Shown piece after piece: positions 52,301 through 61,750 of a stretch of DNA of 62,335 nucleotides. Positions within the stretch are counted from its first letter, which is position 1. Each line of letters begins with the position of its first letter. The DNA is taken from positions 1 through 62,335 of the forward strand of contig JACWAE010000034.1 of assembly GCA_014874385.1 (NCBI GenBank), given 5' to 3'. This stretch comes from Dehalococcoidia bacterium (lineage in GTDB: Bacteria > Chloroflexota > Dehalococcoidia > SZUA-161). A program made the translations under genes and the position numbers. Below the pieces are notes generated by a model. It saw nothing but the letters and a program-made list of their open reading frames with translations, was not told the origin of the DNA and did not search any database.

Positions 52301-53202
52301 GCGTGCCCATCGCGAATTCTGCCGCCGGTGCCCGTGGTCGCACCCTGGAAAGGCTGGACGCCGCTGGGATAGTTGTGGGTTTCGGCAGTGAAGAGAATGT
52401 GATAGGTAGTATGTTGAGGAACAAATGGCGAGCATTTCCCTGGCTGTTTAGGTAATATCGTCCGGATGGGGTAACCCCGAATGGCGCTGGAATTATCGCT
52501 AAAAGCGATGATGCTATTCGACGGATTGGCTTTGAGGGTTGATTTGACTATCTGGATAAGGGTTTCCGGGACCTCCCTGCCATCGACTATCAGCCTGCCT
52601 TTAAAGAACCAGTGGCGCGAGTGCTCGCTGTTGTTATTGCCCAGCATGAACAATTCCACGTTGGTAGGATTTCGATGCACCTCTCTGGCAAAAAGGGTGA
52701 AATAGAAGTTGATATCCCATTCGTCCATGCCGAGTCCCTTCTCGCGGTTGAACCTTTTTAGCCCGGCGATTCCTTTTTCAATCAGCGAGACAGAGTAGGT
52801 TTTATCCGGGATAGCTCCAGTCTCAAATGTTTTTAGAGGTTCGGGATAAGGGTATTCTGTCATGCGGTCGTAGTTTTCGGCGGTGAAGTGCTCTCTATCG
52901 GTTCCCGCAGGCGGCAGATATCGCCGGGAACACTCCAGGCGGGTGACCTTATGCAGACCGCAGGCATGGCAGATAGCCACAGCGTTGGTGGAGTAAGCTG
53001 TCTCGAAGTTCAGACGTGGGCCGACCTCGATTACGCCCTTCACTGGCTTGAGCAGAGACTTCCGCCCGAAGTTGGCCGGCTCGAAGGTTTCAGCGAGCAG
53101 CCATCGTACTGTTTTTAATTCTGCAGCAGTTAACGGAGCCGAAGTCTCAACGTTGTAACAATATTCGAAATCCTGCTTAACCTTTCGGTAAAAATGCTTC
53201 AT
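49369..53202 (-). CDS. purL: Phosphoribosylformylglycinamidine synthase, single-chain
   Basis: A 1277-residue FGAM synthase containing the synthetase and glutaminase parts in one chain. The N-terminal domain is followed by LGNNNSEHSRHWFFKG, HTTYHILFTAETHNYPSG, a second ATPase half (AHDQGAGGPGNALTELMNP) and a C-terminal GATase I domain with the nucleophile in GICNGCQLMALLG and HPERSFLLWQWPW for His/Glu. It converts FGAR, ATP and glutamine to FGAM. Length is close to the large PurL type, whereas many bacteria use separate PurS/PurQ/PurL. No other pur gene is adjacent. A possible -10 TATAAT lies at 53251-53256 on the minus strand. Confidence 0.95.
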   Translation of the reverse strand: MKHFYRKVKQDFEYCYNVETSAPLTAAELKTVRWLLAETFEPANFGRKSLLKPVKGVIEVGPRLNFETAYSTNAVAICHACGLHKVTRLECSRRYLPPAGTDREHFTAENYDRMTEYPYPEPLKTFETGAIPDKTYSVSLIEKGIAGLKRFNREKGLGMDEWDINFYFTLFAREVHRNPTNVELFMLGNNNSEHSRHWFFKGRLIVDGREVPETLIQIVKSTLKANPSNSIIAFSDNSSAIRGYPIRTILPKQPGKCSPFVPQHTTYHILFTAETHNYPSGVQPFQGATTGTGGRIRDGHATGRGSLVIAGTAAYCTAALNIPDYPIPGEPEGLAYPFELASPLEILIEASNGASDYGNKFGEPLIQGYVRTFEQMLPNGERRGWIKPIMFTGGIGQIDARHIVKAEPKKGMLIAQVGGPAYRIGMGGGSASSMIQGENIAELDFNAVQRGNAEMENKLNRVIRACVEIGDRNPILAAHDQGAGGPGNALTELMNPAGGVINIRKIKLGDPTLAAVEIWCAEYQERCAFLIQQKKIDNFIAICQREKVNCEVLGEITGDGQIIVYDDEDKSKPVNLPLDKILGEMPQKTFTLERLPRKLQPLRLPRGLTVEEALRLVFRLPSVGSKGYLVRKVDRSVTGLIAQQQCCGPLQLPVADVAIVAQSHFGLTGGATAIGEQPIKMLIDEKAGARMAVGEMLTNMISARISDLSHIKCSANWMWAAKLPGEGAQLYDAAVAMRDLMIELGIAVDGGKDSITMAAKVGNETVKAPGELVISGYATMPDITKKVTPDIKRPGESKLIFLDLAAGKNRLGGSALAQALGQLGDEAPDVDNPQLLSNAFKAVQRMMEDDFVLACHDRSDGGLITTLVEMAMAGNCGMSLQLPEVEEIIPYLFSEELGLVLEYLPAKERVIKAVLKERGVPFTVLGTTRVERQVVIRQSNKTVLDAATPKLLSWWEATSDRLEQEQMNPQMAKEQARHHNRPGLRYQLTFQPEATPLKILRQVNKHKVAIIREEGSNGDREMTSAFFWAGFEPWDVTMTDLLEERISLDRFRGIVFVGGFSYADVLDAAKGWAGAIRLNPRLRDMFERFFNRPDTFSLGICNGCQLMALLGVVPWQGIPETKQPRFIRNTSGRFESHWGTVRISESPAIMLKGMEGSILGIWTAHGEGHLHCPDPEILSEARRKGLTPVAYVDDAGKPTEKYRFNPNSSPLGINAFCSPDGRHLAMMPHPERSFLLWQWPWIPEEWKENWRFKVGDFQLRASPWLKLFQNAQKWCDH

Positions 53203-53373
53203 CTGTGCCTCATTTCGCCTGTCGCCAGATCACCTCTTCACCACGTGCCAATTATAACATTTATGATGGCTTTTTGGTGGTAGCATAGTAGTGAATAGGA
53301 TGAGCGTAGTAGGCAAAGAAAGGGCATATGTTTCACGAAGCATGTCTAGGAGCTTTGCTAGTTCGTAAGTCTC

Positions 53374-53751
53374 TCAGCGTTTTGGAATTCTCTTTTTAAT
53401 AAGTATTCCTGCACGCTTTACTGCCTCATGGCTACCATAATACGTCCGTCTATTCAACACAATACTCCCTATCTTGCCACGATGATATAGTGTATGAATC
53501 GCCCATCTGATCGTCCCTAACTCATAAATCGTATCCCATACTATTAATTTAGGTGATCTAAAATCATCTGAGTTGTTCATCTTTGTAGGCACTGGTTGAG
53601 ATGCAGGGTTGTTCATCCACCGTTGGATTGCTACCAGATCGTCTTTATAAAGCCTGAAGAGATGATCGGGGTGTTTTTCCAACACTTCTAGAACTCGCCT
53701 TTGTGAGTCTGCTAATTCAGGTCCTTCGCCGATAATATGTTCTATCTTCAT
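53374..53751 (-). CDS. Hypothetical small basic protein
   Basis: A 125-residue protein with no family I recognise. It starts KIEHIIGEGPELADSQRRVLEVLEKHP, has a central Asn/Pro-rich linker and a basic C-terminal part (HTLYHRGKIGSIVLNRRTYYG, KRAGILIKKRIPKR) that could bind nucleic acid. ATG 53751 has a strong AAGGAGG site and a TTGACA/TAATAT promoter lies at 53783-53811, so expression is well supported. It stands alone between purL and the yqeY terminator. Confidence 0.7.
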   Translation of the reverse strand: MKIEHIIGEGPELADSQRRVLEVLEKHPDHLFRLYKDDLVAIQRWMNNPASQPVPTKMNNSDDFRSPKLIVWDTIYELGTIRWAIHTLYHRGKIGSIVLNRRTYYGSHEAVKRAGILIKKRIPKR

Positions 53752-53782
53752 AGTACCAGCCTCCTTCGAGCATTTTGAACCA

Positions 53783-53811
53783 ATATTAGCATGTCAATTT
53801 AATTTTGTCAA
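53783..53811 (-). promoter_or_regulatory. Candidate promoter of the small basic protein gene
   Basis: Minus-strand -35 TTGACA (53806-53811), a 17 bp spacer and -10 TAATAT (53783-53788). Confidence 0.55.
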
Positions 53812-53987
53812 CCTTTTATTGCAAATTTATCACTGCCAATGTTTAACAGTAAATAGATTCATTCAGAGTCTTCTAGCCAATGCTTGTTCCAGTCCTAAAG
53901 TACGGCTCATGAACATACAATCCTTTGGAAGCGTCGCGGCTTAATAATTTTGTAAATTGTAGAATAGTGTTCGTTGGTCAAAAGTCT

Positions 53988-54040
53988 AAATAAAAGAAAG
54001 GGGACAACCTGACAAGTCTCTTGCTTGTGCCGTTGTCCCC
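53988..54040 (-). terminator. Rho-independent terminator of rpsU-yqeY
   Basis: GGGGACAAC at 54000-54008 pairs with GTTGTCCCC at 54032-54040, with extra pairing of ACAAG and CTTGT inside. Read on the minus strand the hairpin is followed by TTTCTTTTATTT. It lies 24 bp after the yqeY stop. Confidence 0.85.
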
Positions 54041-54063
54041 TGAAAAGTTCTGCTATTTCCTGC

Positions 54064-54516
54064 TCAGCTTATAGTGCCGCTAAGCAAACCTGTTACTATT
54101 TCGTTTATCGTGCTGCCCTCAGCCTTACCTTTAAGCTGGGGCATCAGCTTCTGCATGACTTTGCCCTTGTCTCCGGGTCCCTGAGCGCCCACCTCTTTAA
54201 TCACCTGCCGAGCAGCGGCTATAATCTCCTCGCGTGATATCTGCTGGGGTAGATACTCCAGAAGTATAGCCAGCTCGGCTTCCTCTTTAGCCACCAAGTC
54301 CGGGCGGTTGCCCTTCTTGAACTCTGCGATGCTCTCGCGACGCTGCCTGGCCTCCTTGGCGATGACATCGAGAACGCCTGCATCGTCCAGCGTTTTCTGT
54401 TTCGCAATCTCGGCGTTCTTGATGCCTGCTCTAATCAAGCTGACCACCAACTTGCGCTGCTTGTCGCCACCCTTCATCGCTGCCTTGAGGTCGTTCATCA
54501 ACTTTTCTTGCAACAT
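54064..54516 (-). CDS. yqeY: GatB/YqeY domain protein
   Basis: About 150 residues starting MLQEKLMNDLKAAMKGGD, with LVVSLIRAGIKNAEIAK, RRESIAEFKKGNRPDLVAKEEAE, LLEYLPQQ and the C-terminal KGKVMQKLMPQLKGKAEGS. These are YqeY hallmarks; the domain is shared with the tail of GatB and binds tRNA in amidotransferases, while stand-alone YqeY has no firmly established role. ATG 54516 matches the family start; the frame extends to 54558. It follows rpsU, a common pairing, and ends at a terminator. Confidence 0.93.
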   Translation of the reverse strand: MLQEKLMNDLKAAMKGGDKQRKLVVSLIRAGIKNAEIAKQKTLDDAGVLDVIAKEARQRRESIAEFKKGNRPDLVAKEEAELAILLEYLPQQISREEIIAAARQVIKEVGAQGPGDKGKVMQKLMPQLKGKAEGSTINEIVTGLLSGTIS

Positions 54517-54554
54517 CAACTTATCCCTAGTTGCCCCTGTGCTATCGATGGTGT

Positions 54555-54767
54555 TCAAGAGCCCCTGGAGCTTCTGGCTGTACCAGCTGAACTCCTGGCA
54601 GTCTTCCGTCTTTTGGTAGCCTCTTTTTTCTTGCGCTTTATGCTCGGCTTCTCGTAGTGCTCTCTGCGACGTGCCTCAGCAAGAACGCCATCCTGCTGTA
54701 CCTTCTTATTAAAACGTCTCAGAGCACTCTCGAAGGGCTCGTTATCGCCAACATTTACCTCGGTCAC
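54555..54767 (-). CDS. rpsU: 30S ribosomal protein S21 (GTG start)
   Basis: A 70-residue S21: [39 protein letters not shown] and a Lys/Arg-rich tail. GTG 54767 follows a G-rich GGGGGGGA site and gives the normal S21 N-terminus, whereas the frame to 54830 does not. A consensus promoter lies 34-63 bp upstream. It is followed by yqeY, 38 bp away. Tail length is typical of non-proteobacterial S21. Confidence 0.94.
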   Translation of the reverse strand: MTEVNVGDNEPFESALRRFNKKVQQDGVLAEARRREHYEKPSIKRKKKEATKRRKTARSSAGTARSSRGS

Positions 54768-54800
54768 ACATATCCCCCCCTTCTGCACTCTTTTCCGATG

Positions 54801-54830
54801 ATTATAGCTTGTGAATAGACCATGTGTCAA
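54801..54830 (-). promoter_or_regulatory. Consensus promoter of rpsU-yqeY
   Basis: Minus-strand TTGACA (54825-54830) and TATAAT (54801-54806) are both perfect, with an 18 bp spacer. Transcription should begin near 54794, giving a leader of about 27 bases. Confidence 0.85.
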
Positions 54831-54867
54831 GGAATGTAAATAAGGTTGTCTATTAATCTCTTTTCAA

Positions 54868-54942
54868 CCCCTTTTCCCCCCCAATCTTGGGGGAAAGGGG
54901 AATTTGGGGAGTATCCCAAGCCCCCAGCAAAGGGGCTTTGCT
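54868..54942. repeat. Two adjacent G/C-run hairpins
   Basis: CCCCTTTTCCCCC near 54868-54880 faces GGGGGAAAGGGG at 54889-54900, and AGCAAAG/CTTTGCT flank GGG at 54926-54942. They lie between divergent rpsU and the NifV-like gene and look like intergenic repeats rather than terminators. Confidence 0.5.
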
Positions 54943-55092
54943 CACCTGCACTCCCCACATGAACCCCTTTGTCATATGCCTGTTGCAAAAAAAAGGGGGT
55001 TGTGTTATGTTATGTTGGCGTGTTCATTTGTTTTAAAAATTTGTCTCACCTGCTGTCGGATTTAGATGAGCAGTGTCATGGAGGACTGTGTC

Positions 55093-56262
55093 GTGGTTGT
55101 GCTTATCGACGATACCACCCTTAGGGACGGTGAGCAGACCGCCGGAGTGGTATTCAGCAATGAAGAGAAAGTACACATCGCCAGATTGCTCGATGAGATA
55201 GGCGTACACCAGATCGAGGCCGGTATACCCGCAATGGGTGGCGATGAAATGGAAGCTATCAAGGCTATTATAGCCCTGGAGCTGCGGGCCAGTATCATCA
55301 CCTGGAATCGGCCGGTTCTTGCCGATGTAGATGCTTCGCTGCAATGCGGCACTAAGGCAGTTGCCTTAAGTATCTCTGTGTCGGACATCCATATACAACA
55401 TAAACTCAGGCAGAGCCGGGAATGGGTTTTGCAGAGTGTGAAAAAGGCCGCGAAGTACGCCAAAAACCATGACCTCTACGTATCGGTTAATGCCGAGGAT
55501 GCTTCAAGGGCTGACCCCGACTTCCTTATTCAGTTTGCCCAGACTGCCAGGGAGGCTGGTGCAGACCGCTTACGTTTTTGCGACACTGTGGGCGTCTTGG
55601 AACCGTTCAGGGCATACGAAGCGATATGCCGTTTGATCGAAGAGGTGGGCATCGACATCGAAATGCACACTCATAACGACTTCGGCATGGCTACAGCCAA
55701 CGCCCTGGCGGGCGTCAGGGCGGGGGCCAGGTGGGTCAATACCACGGTCAATGGCCTGGGGGAGAGGGCGGGGAACGCCTCCCTCGCCGAGGTGGTTATG
55801 GCGTTGAGGCACATCGAGAACCTCGATGTTGGTATAGACACTACACGATTGCGCACTATCTCCAAGTATGTAGCTGAAGCTTCGCAACGGCCATTGCCAG
55901 TGAGCCAGGCGATCACAGGAGACAATATCTTTGCCCACGAGTCTGGTATCCATGCCGATGGTGTGCTCAAGTATCCGCCCACCTATGAGGCATTCTCTCC
56001 TGAGGAAGTGGGCATGGAGAGACAGATCATGGTCGGCAAGCACAGCGGCTCACACACCATTCTGTTTAAGTTCGCTAATGAGTTTGGAATTCAGCTTCCC
56101 GAGGATATAGCCAAGGAGATACTGGCCCGTGCTCGGGCGATGGCGCTAATGCGAAAGCGTGCCCTGTTCGACAAGGAGTTGGTGCTCATCTACCAGGAGA
56201 TATGCAAGGAGAGATGTCTCGACTTGCCTCCTTTAAAAATGCCAGGGTCTAGTCACAATTAG
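55093..56262 (+). CDS. Homocitrate synthase/isopropylmalate synthase family protein (NifV-like or Re-citrate synthase)
   Basis: About 389 residues of the DRE-TIM metallolyase family: DDTTLRDGEQTAGVVFS at the start, QIEAGIPAMGG, RLRFCDTVG, the metal-site HTHNDFGMATANALAG, NTTVNGLGERAGN and HESGIHADG. It condenses acetyl-CoA with an alpha-keto acid. The HNDFGMATAN pattern is NifV-like; no nif genes are present, and in Dehalococcoides-type bacteria proteins annotated as homocitrate synthase include Re-citrate synthase, so that role is a serious alternative. GTG 55093 is preferred because GGAGG lies 8 bases upstream and the family starts just before LIDDTTLRDGE; ATG 55066 has no such site. Confidence 0.85.
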   Translation: MVVLIDDTTLRDGEQTAGVVFSNEEKVHIARLLDEIGVHQIEAGIPAMGGDEMEAIKAIIALELRASIITWNRPVLADVDASLQCGTKAVALSISVSDIHIQHKLRQSREWVLQSVKKAAKYAKNHDLYVSVNAEDASRADPDFLIQFAQTAREAGADRLRFCDTVGVLEPFRAYEAICRLIEEVGIDIEMHTHNDFGMATANALAGVRAGARWVNTTVNGLGERAGNASLAEVVMALRHIENLDVGIDTTRLRTISKYVAEASQRPLPVSQAITGDNIFAHESGIHADGVLKYPPTYEAFSPEEVGMERQIMVGKHSGSHTILFKFANEFGIQLPEDIAKEILARARAMALMRKRALFDKELVLIYQEICKERCLDLPPLKMPGSSHN

Positions 56263-56277
56263 TTCTGGAGGTATGGT

Positions 56278-57192
56278 ATGGACGAGGGAATCGCAAGCTT
56301 TATTTCGTCTCTTTCGGTGGAAAAGGGGTTTTCACCCAACACTCTCGATGCTTACAAAAACGACCTCAATCAGTTTGTGGCTTTCCTGCGTAAGAAGGCT
56401 GCTAAGGAAGACAAACACCAGCTAAGCTGGGAGAATGTCGATCGTTCTTTGGTGCTGGACTACATGGTCAACCTCAAGGAGCGCAGCTATGCTCCGGCTA
56501 CTATGGCGCGCAAGGTAGCTGCCATTAAGTCATTTTTTAACTTCCTGGTCTCCGAGGGCAACCTGAAAAAGAACCCTACGGAAGGGATAACTGGCCCCAA
56601 GGTGGGCAAAGCGCTGCCCAAAGCGATCTCGGTTGAGGATGTCGAGAAGTTGCTGGAGCAGCCGGATAAGCTTGCCTCACCGGAGGCGAAGCGCGATAAA
56701 GCGATGCTGGAGCTGCTCTATGCCACCGGGATGAGGGTGACTGAGATGGTATCTCTGAACATGCGCGATGTAAACCTGCGGGCTGGCTTCGTGCGCTGTT
56801 TCGGTAAAGGCTCTAAGGAGCGTATTATTCCCATTCATAGCAAGGCGATTAAGGCGGTCAAGACCTATGTTGATGAAGCCCGTCCCCGGCTCCTGGGAGC
56901 TACCGGCGAGATGGCCTTATTCCTCAATCGACGGGGACAGCGACTCACCAGGCAGGGATTCTGGCTTATCCTCAAGGGTTATGCCGAGAAAGCGAAGATT
57001 GATGCCGACATTACGCCGCACGTGCTGCGCCATAGCATTGCTACCCATCTGCTGCACAGCGGCAAGATGAATCTCAGGGAGCTTCAGGAACTGCTGGGAC
57101 ATGCCAATATCTCCACAACCCAGATTTATACCCATCTCACCACGGAGCACCTGCGAAAAGTGTATGAAAGCTCACACCCCAGGGCGAAATGA
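56278..57192 (+). CDS. Tyrosine recombinase XerC/XerD
   Basis: A 304-residue integrase with the N-terminal SAM-like domain (FISSLSVEKGFSPNTLDAYKNDL) and a catalytic domain. The active-site residues are Arg in ATGMRVTEM, Lys in GKGSKERI, HVLRHSIATHLL (His/Arg), LGHANISTTQIYTHL (His and Tyr). Length and the GHANISTTQIYTH signature are those of chromosome dimer-resolving XerC/D rather than phage integrases. The ATG follows CTGGAGG. It lies between the NifV-like gene and the LOG-like gene in a housekeeping stretch. XerC and XerD cannot be told apart by eye. Confidence 0.93.
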   Translation: MDEGIASFISSLSVEKGFSPNTLDAYKNDLNQFVAFLRKKAAKEDKHQLSWENVDRSLVLDYMVNLKERSYAPATMARKVAAIKSFFNFLVSEGNLKKNPTEGITGPKVGKALPKAISVEDVEKLLEQPDKLASPEAKRDKAMLELLYATGMRVTEMVSLNMRDVNLRAGFVRCFGKGSKERIIPIHSKAIKAVKTYVDEARPRLLGATGEMALFLNRRGQRLTRQGFWLILKGYAEKAKIDADITPHVLRHSIATHLLHSGKMNLRELQELLGHANISTTQIYTHLTTEHLRKVYESSHPRAK

Positions 57193-57221
57193 AATTATTG
57201 AACTAAAAATGCAGTTTTTGT

Positions 57222-57243
57222 ACAAGGGGCTTAAGCCCCTTGT
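57222..57243. repeat. 22 bp perfect palindrome, copy 2
   Basis: Identical to 19569-19590 (ACAAGGGGCTT plus its reverse complement). It lies 30 bp after the xer stop and before the LOG-like gene. It is followed by ATTATAATA, so here it may act as a terminator. Confidence 0.85.
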
Positions 57244-57290
57244 ATTATAATAGGGCTCAATGAACAGTCTTCGTTAAGAAGGGGGGAGAA

Positions 57291-59059
<1,769 letters not shown>

Positions 59060-59098
59060 AAAGGATGTTGACAGCAAATTGTTTTGAGGAGGTATGGA

Positions 59099-59308
59099 AT
59101 GAAAAAGAGGGAGTTTAGCGTTGTCATTGAGAGGGATGAAGACGGCTACTATGTGGGCAGCGTACCTGAGCTCAAGGGTTGCCATACTCAGGCCAAATCC
59201 CTAGATAAGCTTATGGGGCGGATAAAAGAGGCTATTTTATTATGCCTTGAGGTAGAAGGTGAGGATATTAAGACAGAATTTATTGGTGTTCAGAGGGTGG
59301 TGGTGTGA
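59099..59308 (+). CDS. hicB: HicB-family antitoxin
   Basis: A 69-residue HicB-like partial RNase-H-fold protein: KREFSVVIERDEDGYYVGSVPELKGCHTQAKSLDKLM then RIKEAILLCLE. ATG 59099 has a GAGGAGG site. It overlaps the hicA start by 4 bp and stands first, so the antitoxin is made before the toxin. It lacks an obvious C-terminal DNA-binding domain, so autoregulation may need another factor. The module lies between enolase and a copy of its 3' end. Confidence 0.9.
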   Translation: MKKREFSVVIERDEDGYYVGSVPELKGCHTQAKSLDKLMGRIKEAILLCLEVEGEDIKTEFIGVQRVVV

Positions 59309-59538
59309 GCAAGCTTCGCCCTGTGCCGGCAGAAAGAGTAATAAAGGCTCTCCAGAAGGCAGGCTTTGAGGTCGTGAGACGTAGAGGAAGTCATGTTTTT
59401 CTCAGGCATGCAGACGGAAGAGCCACGGTGATACCTGTTCATAGAGGTGAGGATTTAGGACGTGGTCTCTTGAGAAAAATAATGCATGATGTTGAGTTGA
59501 CAAGAGAGGAATTCCTCGAGCTACTTGGGAAAGTCTAG
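59305..59538 (+). CDS. hicA: HicA-family mRNA interferase toxin
   Basis: A 77-residue double-stranded-RNA-binding-fold toxin: PVPAERVIKALQKAGFEVVRRRGSHVFLRHADGR, then TVIPVHRGEDLGRGLLRKIMHD. The catalytic His lies in GSHVF. HicA cleaves mRNA and tmRNA when not bound by HicB. GTG 59305 overlaps the hicB stop. All expected motifs are intact, so the pair is probably functional. Confidence 0.92.
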   Translation: MSKLRPVPAERVIKALQKAGFEVVRRRGSHVFLRHADGRATVIPVHRGEDLGRGLLRKIMHDVELTREEFLELLGKV

Positions 59539-59578
59539 GAAGTAGCAGGCGTTCGGTAATCCGGTAGGTGAGTTCGAG

Positions 59579-59892
<314 letters not shown>

Positions 59893-59898
59893 CTAGAC

Positions 59899-60684
59899 GT
59901 GGGAGAGAATGACCATGTTTATGAAGAGATAGCAGTCTTGAAAGAGGCTGAGGCGGGATTGCGAAACTTACCAAAAGCCAGCGAGTATGTTGCTCAGAAA
60001 AGTCTGGCTATTCTCGCCGAAGAACACGAACTGTTCGATAAAGCCATGGCATTACAACTTGCTCTTGTGGGATGGGTGATGCGTGGTGCTCCTATTAGTG
60101 ACGATGGGCTTCGCGCAGCGATCGGTCTTACTTGTTATGTCTTTGACATGTTATCTTGCGGATGGAATTCACTTATTCGCGGATTTTATGCTGTAGCACT
60201 TCATTCTATTAGAGATATTGAGCAAGCCACAATTACCCAAGTGGCTGTTACGCTCGATCCAGATGCCGCTCGGAAGTTCTGGGAGGGCGAACTGAAAGAT
60301 GGAGAAGCTTCCAGGGTGATGCAAAACGCGCTCGAAAAAGAGGATAAAGTTTTTGCTAATGAATGGGCTGAGGGTCGGCTTGACATACGGAAACTACAAC
60401 ATAAGCTGGCTCATCCTGGGCGGACGGCAATAAACCCATCTGTAGTTATTGCCCCCGATAACCAATCTGCCATTCCAATGGTTGGTGGATGGTTTATTGA
60501 GGAACGGTGCCGCGGGATCGCAAAGTTGTATGCTTATCTTGCGTTTGTTGCGGCCGTTCAAACCAGTCAGGCATTCAAGACAGTGCTGATAGCTGGTGGC
60601 GAATTGGAGCAGCGCTTAGTTAAACTAGCTGCTTGGGGCAGGCCTTTGATTAAGAGGTGGGAAAAAGAGTTGGGATACCCATGA
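59899..60684 (+). CDS. Hypothetical helical protein
   Basis: A 261-residue soluble, mainly helical protein; I do not recognise the family. It has an N-terminal charged region, a central segment FYAVALHSIRDIEQATITQVA and a HKLAHPGR motif followed by a C-terminal helical pair. The layout resembles proteins of unknown function that are often found near mobile or defence genes, but no catalytic motif is evident. The GTG start follows GAGGAGG located in the end of the enolase fragment. Its last 4 bp overlap the next gene (ATGA), so the two are co-translated. Confidence 0.7.
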   Translation: MGENDHVYEEIAVLKEAEAGLRNLPKASEYVAQKSLAILAEEHELFDKAMALQLALVGWVMRGAPISDDGLRAAIGLTCYVFDMLSCGWNSLIRGFYAVALHSIRDIEQATITQVAVTLDPDAARKFWEGELKDGEASRVMQNALEKEDKVFANEWAEGRLDIRKLQHKLAHPGRTAINPSVVIAPDNQSAIPMVGGWFIEERCRGIAKLYAYLAFVAAVQTSQAFKTVLIAGGELEQRLVKLAAWGRPLIKRWEKELGYP

Positions 60685-61709
60685 AGCAAATTGGTATCAC
60701 TACCACTGTCCCTATTGAGGTGTTGATGGCGGCGGGCTATGAGCCTGTCGACCTCAACAACCTGTTCATCGGCAGCGCCGAGCGGGAGCGGCTGGTGAAC
60801 ATAGCGGAAAGGGCGGGCTTCCCTCAGAACTGCTGCACCTGGATCAAGGGTATCTACGGGGTTTGCATTGAACATGACATAAAGAACGTGCTCTGCGTCA
60901 CCACCGGCGATTGCTCCAATACCATCATGCTCATGGAGGTGCTCAGGCTCAAGGGGATCGACGTTCTGCCCTTCGCTTATCCGGAGAAGCCCGACGTTGT
61001 CTTGGTTCAGAAAGCTCTGGAGAACCTGGCGCAGACGCTGGGCACGACCATAGTTAAAGCTGAGAAGGCGAGGAGAGAGCTCGAGAAGGCCAGGCAGCTT
61101 GCCTTGAAGCTGGATGAGCTTACCTGGGGAGATGGCTTGGTGAGCGGCCTGGAGAACCATTACTGGCTGGTCTCAACCTCTGATTTCAATGGAGACCATG
61201 TGGAATATGAGCACCGTCTGGGGGGAGTACTGGCTGAGGCTAGAGATAGAAAGCCTTACTCCGATGACTTCCTTCGGCTTGCCTATATCGGAGTGCCGCC
61301 TGTCTTTGCTGGCGGGCTCTATCCCTATATTGAGCAAAATGGCGCCAGGGTGGTTTTCAACGAGATACAGCTCCAGTTCGCTATGCCGGACCCCGGCAGC
61401 TCGCTTGCCGAGCAGTACAGCAACTATACCTATCCTTACTCCATACGAGGCCGCGCTAAGGATATAGTTACCGAACTGCACCGGCGGCGTGTTGACGGTG
61501 TCATCCATTACGTTCAGGCGTTCTGTCATCGAGGAATAGGTGACATAATCTTTCGCCACGCCATCCACTTACCTGTGCTTACGCTGGAGGGCAATGCCGA
61601 CTTCGCACTCAACGCCCATGTGAAGACGCGCATCGAGGCCTTCCTCGACATGCTGAGAAGGCGTGCCACTAAGTCAAGTGGTAGGGCAGACGCCTCGTCT
61701 GTCCCATGA
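60681..61709 (+). CDS. 2-hydroxyacyl-CoA dehydratase / benzoyl-CoA reductase D-type subunit-like protein
   Basis: About 342 residues of the HGD-D family (HgdB/BcrB/BzdN fold). The N-terminus is MKQIGITTTVPIEVLMAAGYEPVDLNN. Cys residues in NCCTWIKG, TTGDCSNT and QAFCHRGIGD match the cluster-ligand pattern. It would bind a [4Fe-4S] cluster for radical dehydration or ring reduction, but the usual second subunit and the ATP-dependent activator (HgdC-type) are not in the window. ATG 60681 overlaps the upstream stop; the longer frame from 60657 is rejected. Lone homologs of this type also act in double-cubane cluster proteins, so the activity is uncertain. Confidence 0.8.
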   Translation: MKQIGITTTVPIEVLMAAGYEPVDLNNLFIGSAERERLVNIAERAGFPQNCCTWIKGIYGVCIEHDIKNVLCVTTGDCSNTIMLMEVLRLKGIDVLPFAYPEKPDVVLVQKALENLAQTLGTTIVKAEKARRELEKARQLALKLDELTWGDGLVSGLENHYWLVSTSDFNGDHVEYEHRLGGVLAEARDRKPYSDDFLRLAYIGVPPVFAGGLYPYIEQNGARVVFNEIQLQFAMPDPGSSLAEQYSNYTYPYSIRGRAKDIVTELHRRRVDGVIHYVQAFCHRGIGDIIFRHAIHLPVLTLEGNADFALNAHVKTRIEAFLDMLRRRATKSSGRADASSVP

Positions 61710-61750
61710 TGTCGAAAACACCACCGAAAATATCCTCTGTTAAGGCTTGA

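Noticed and set aside
56278-57192. Integrase of the enolase or tRNA-Ser islands
   Set aside because: Length and motifs are those of housekeeping XerC/D, and it lies outside both repeat-bounded segments.
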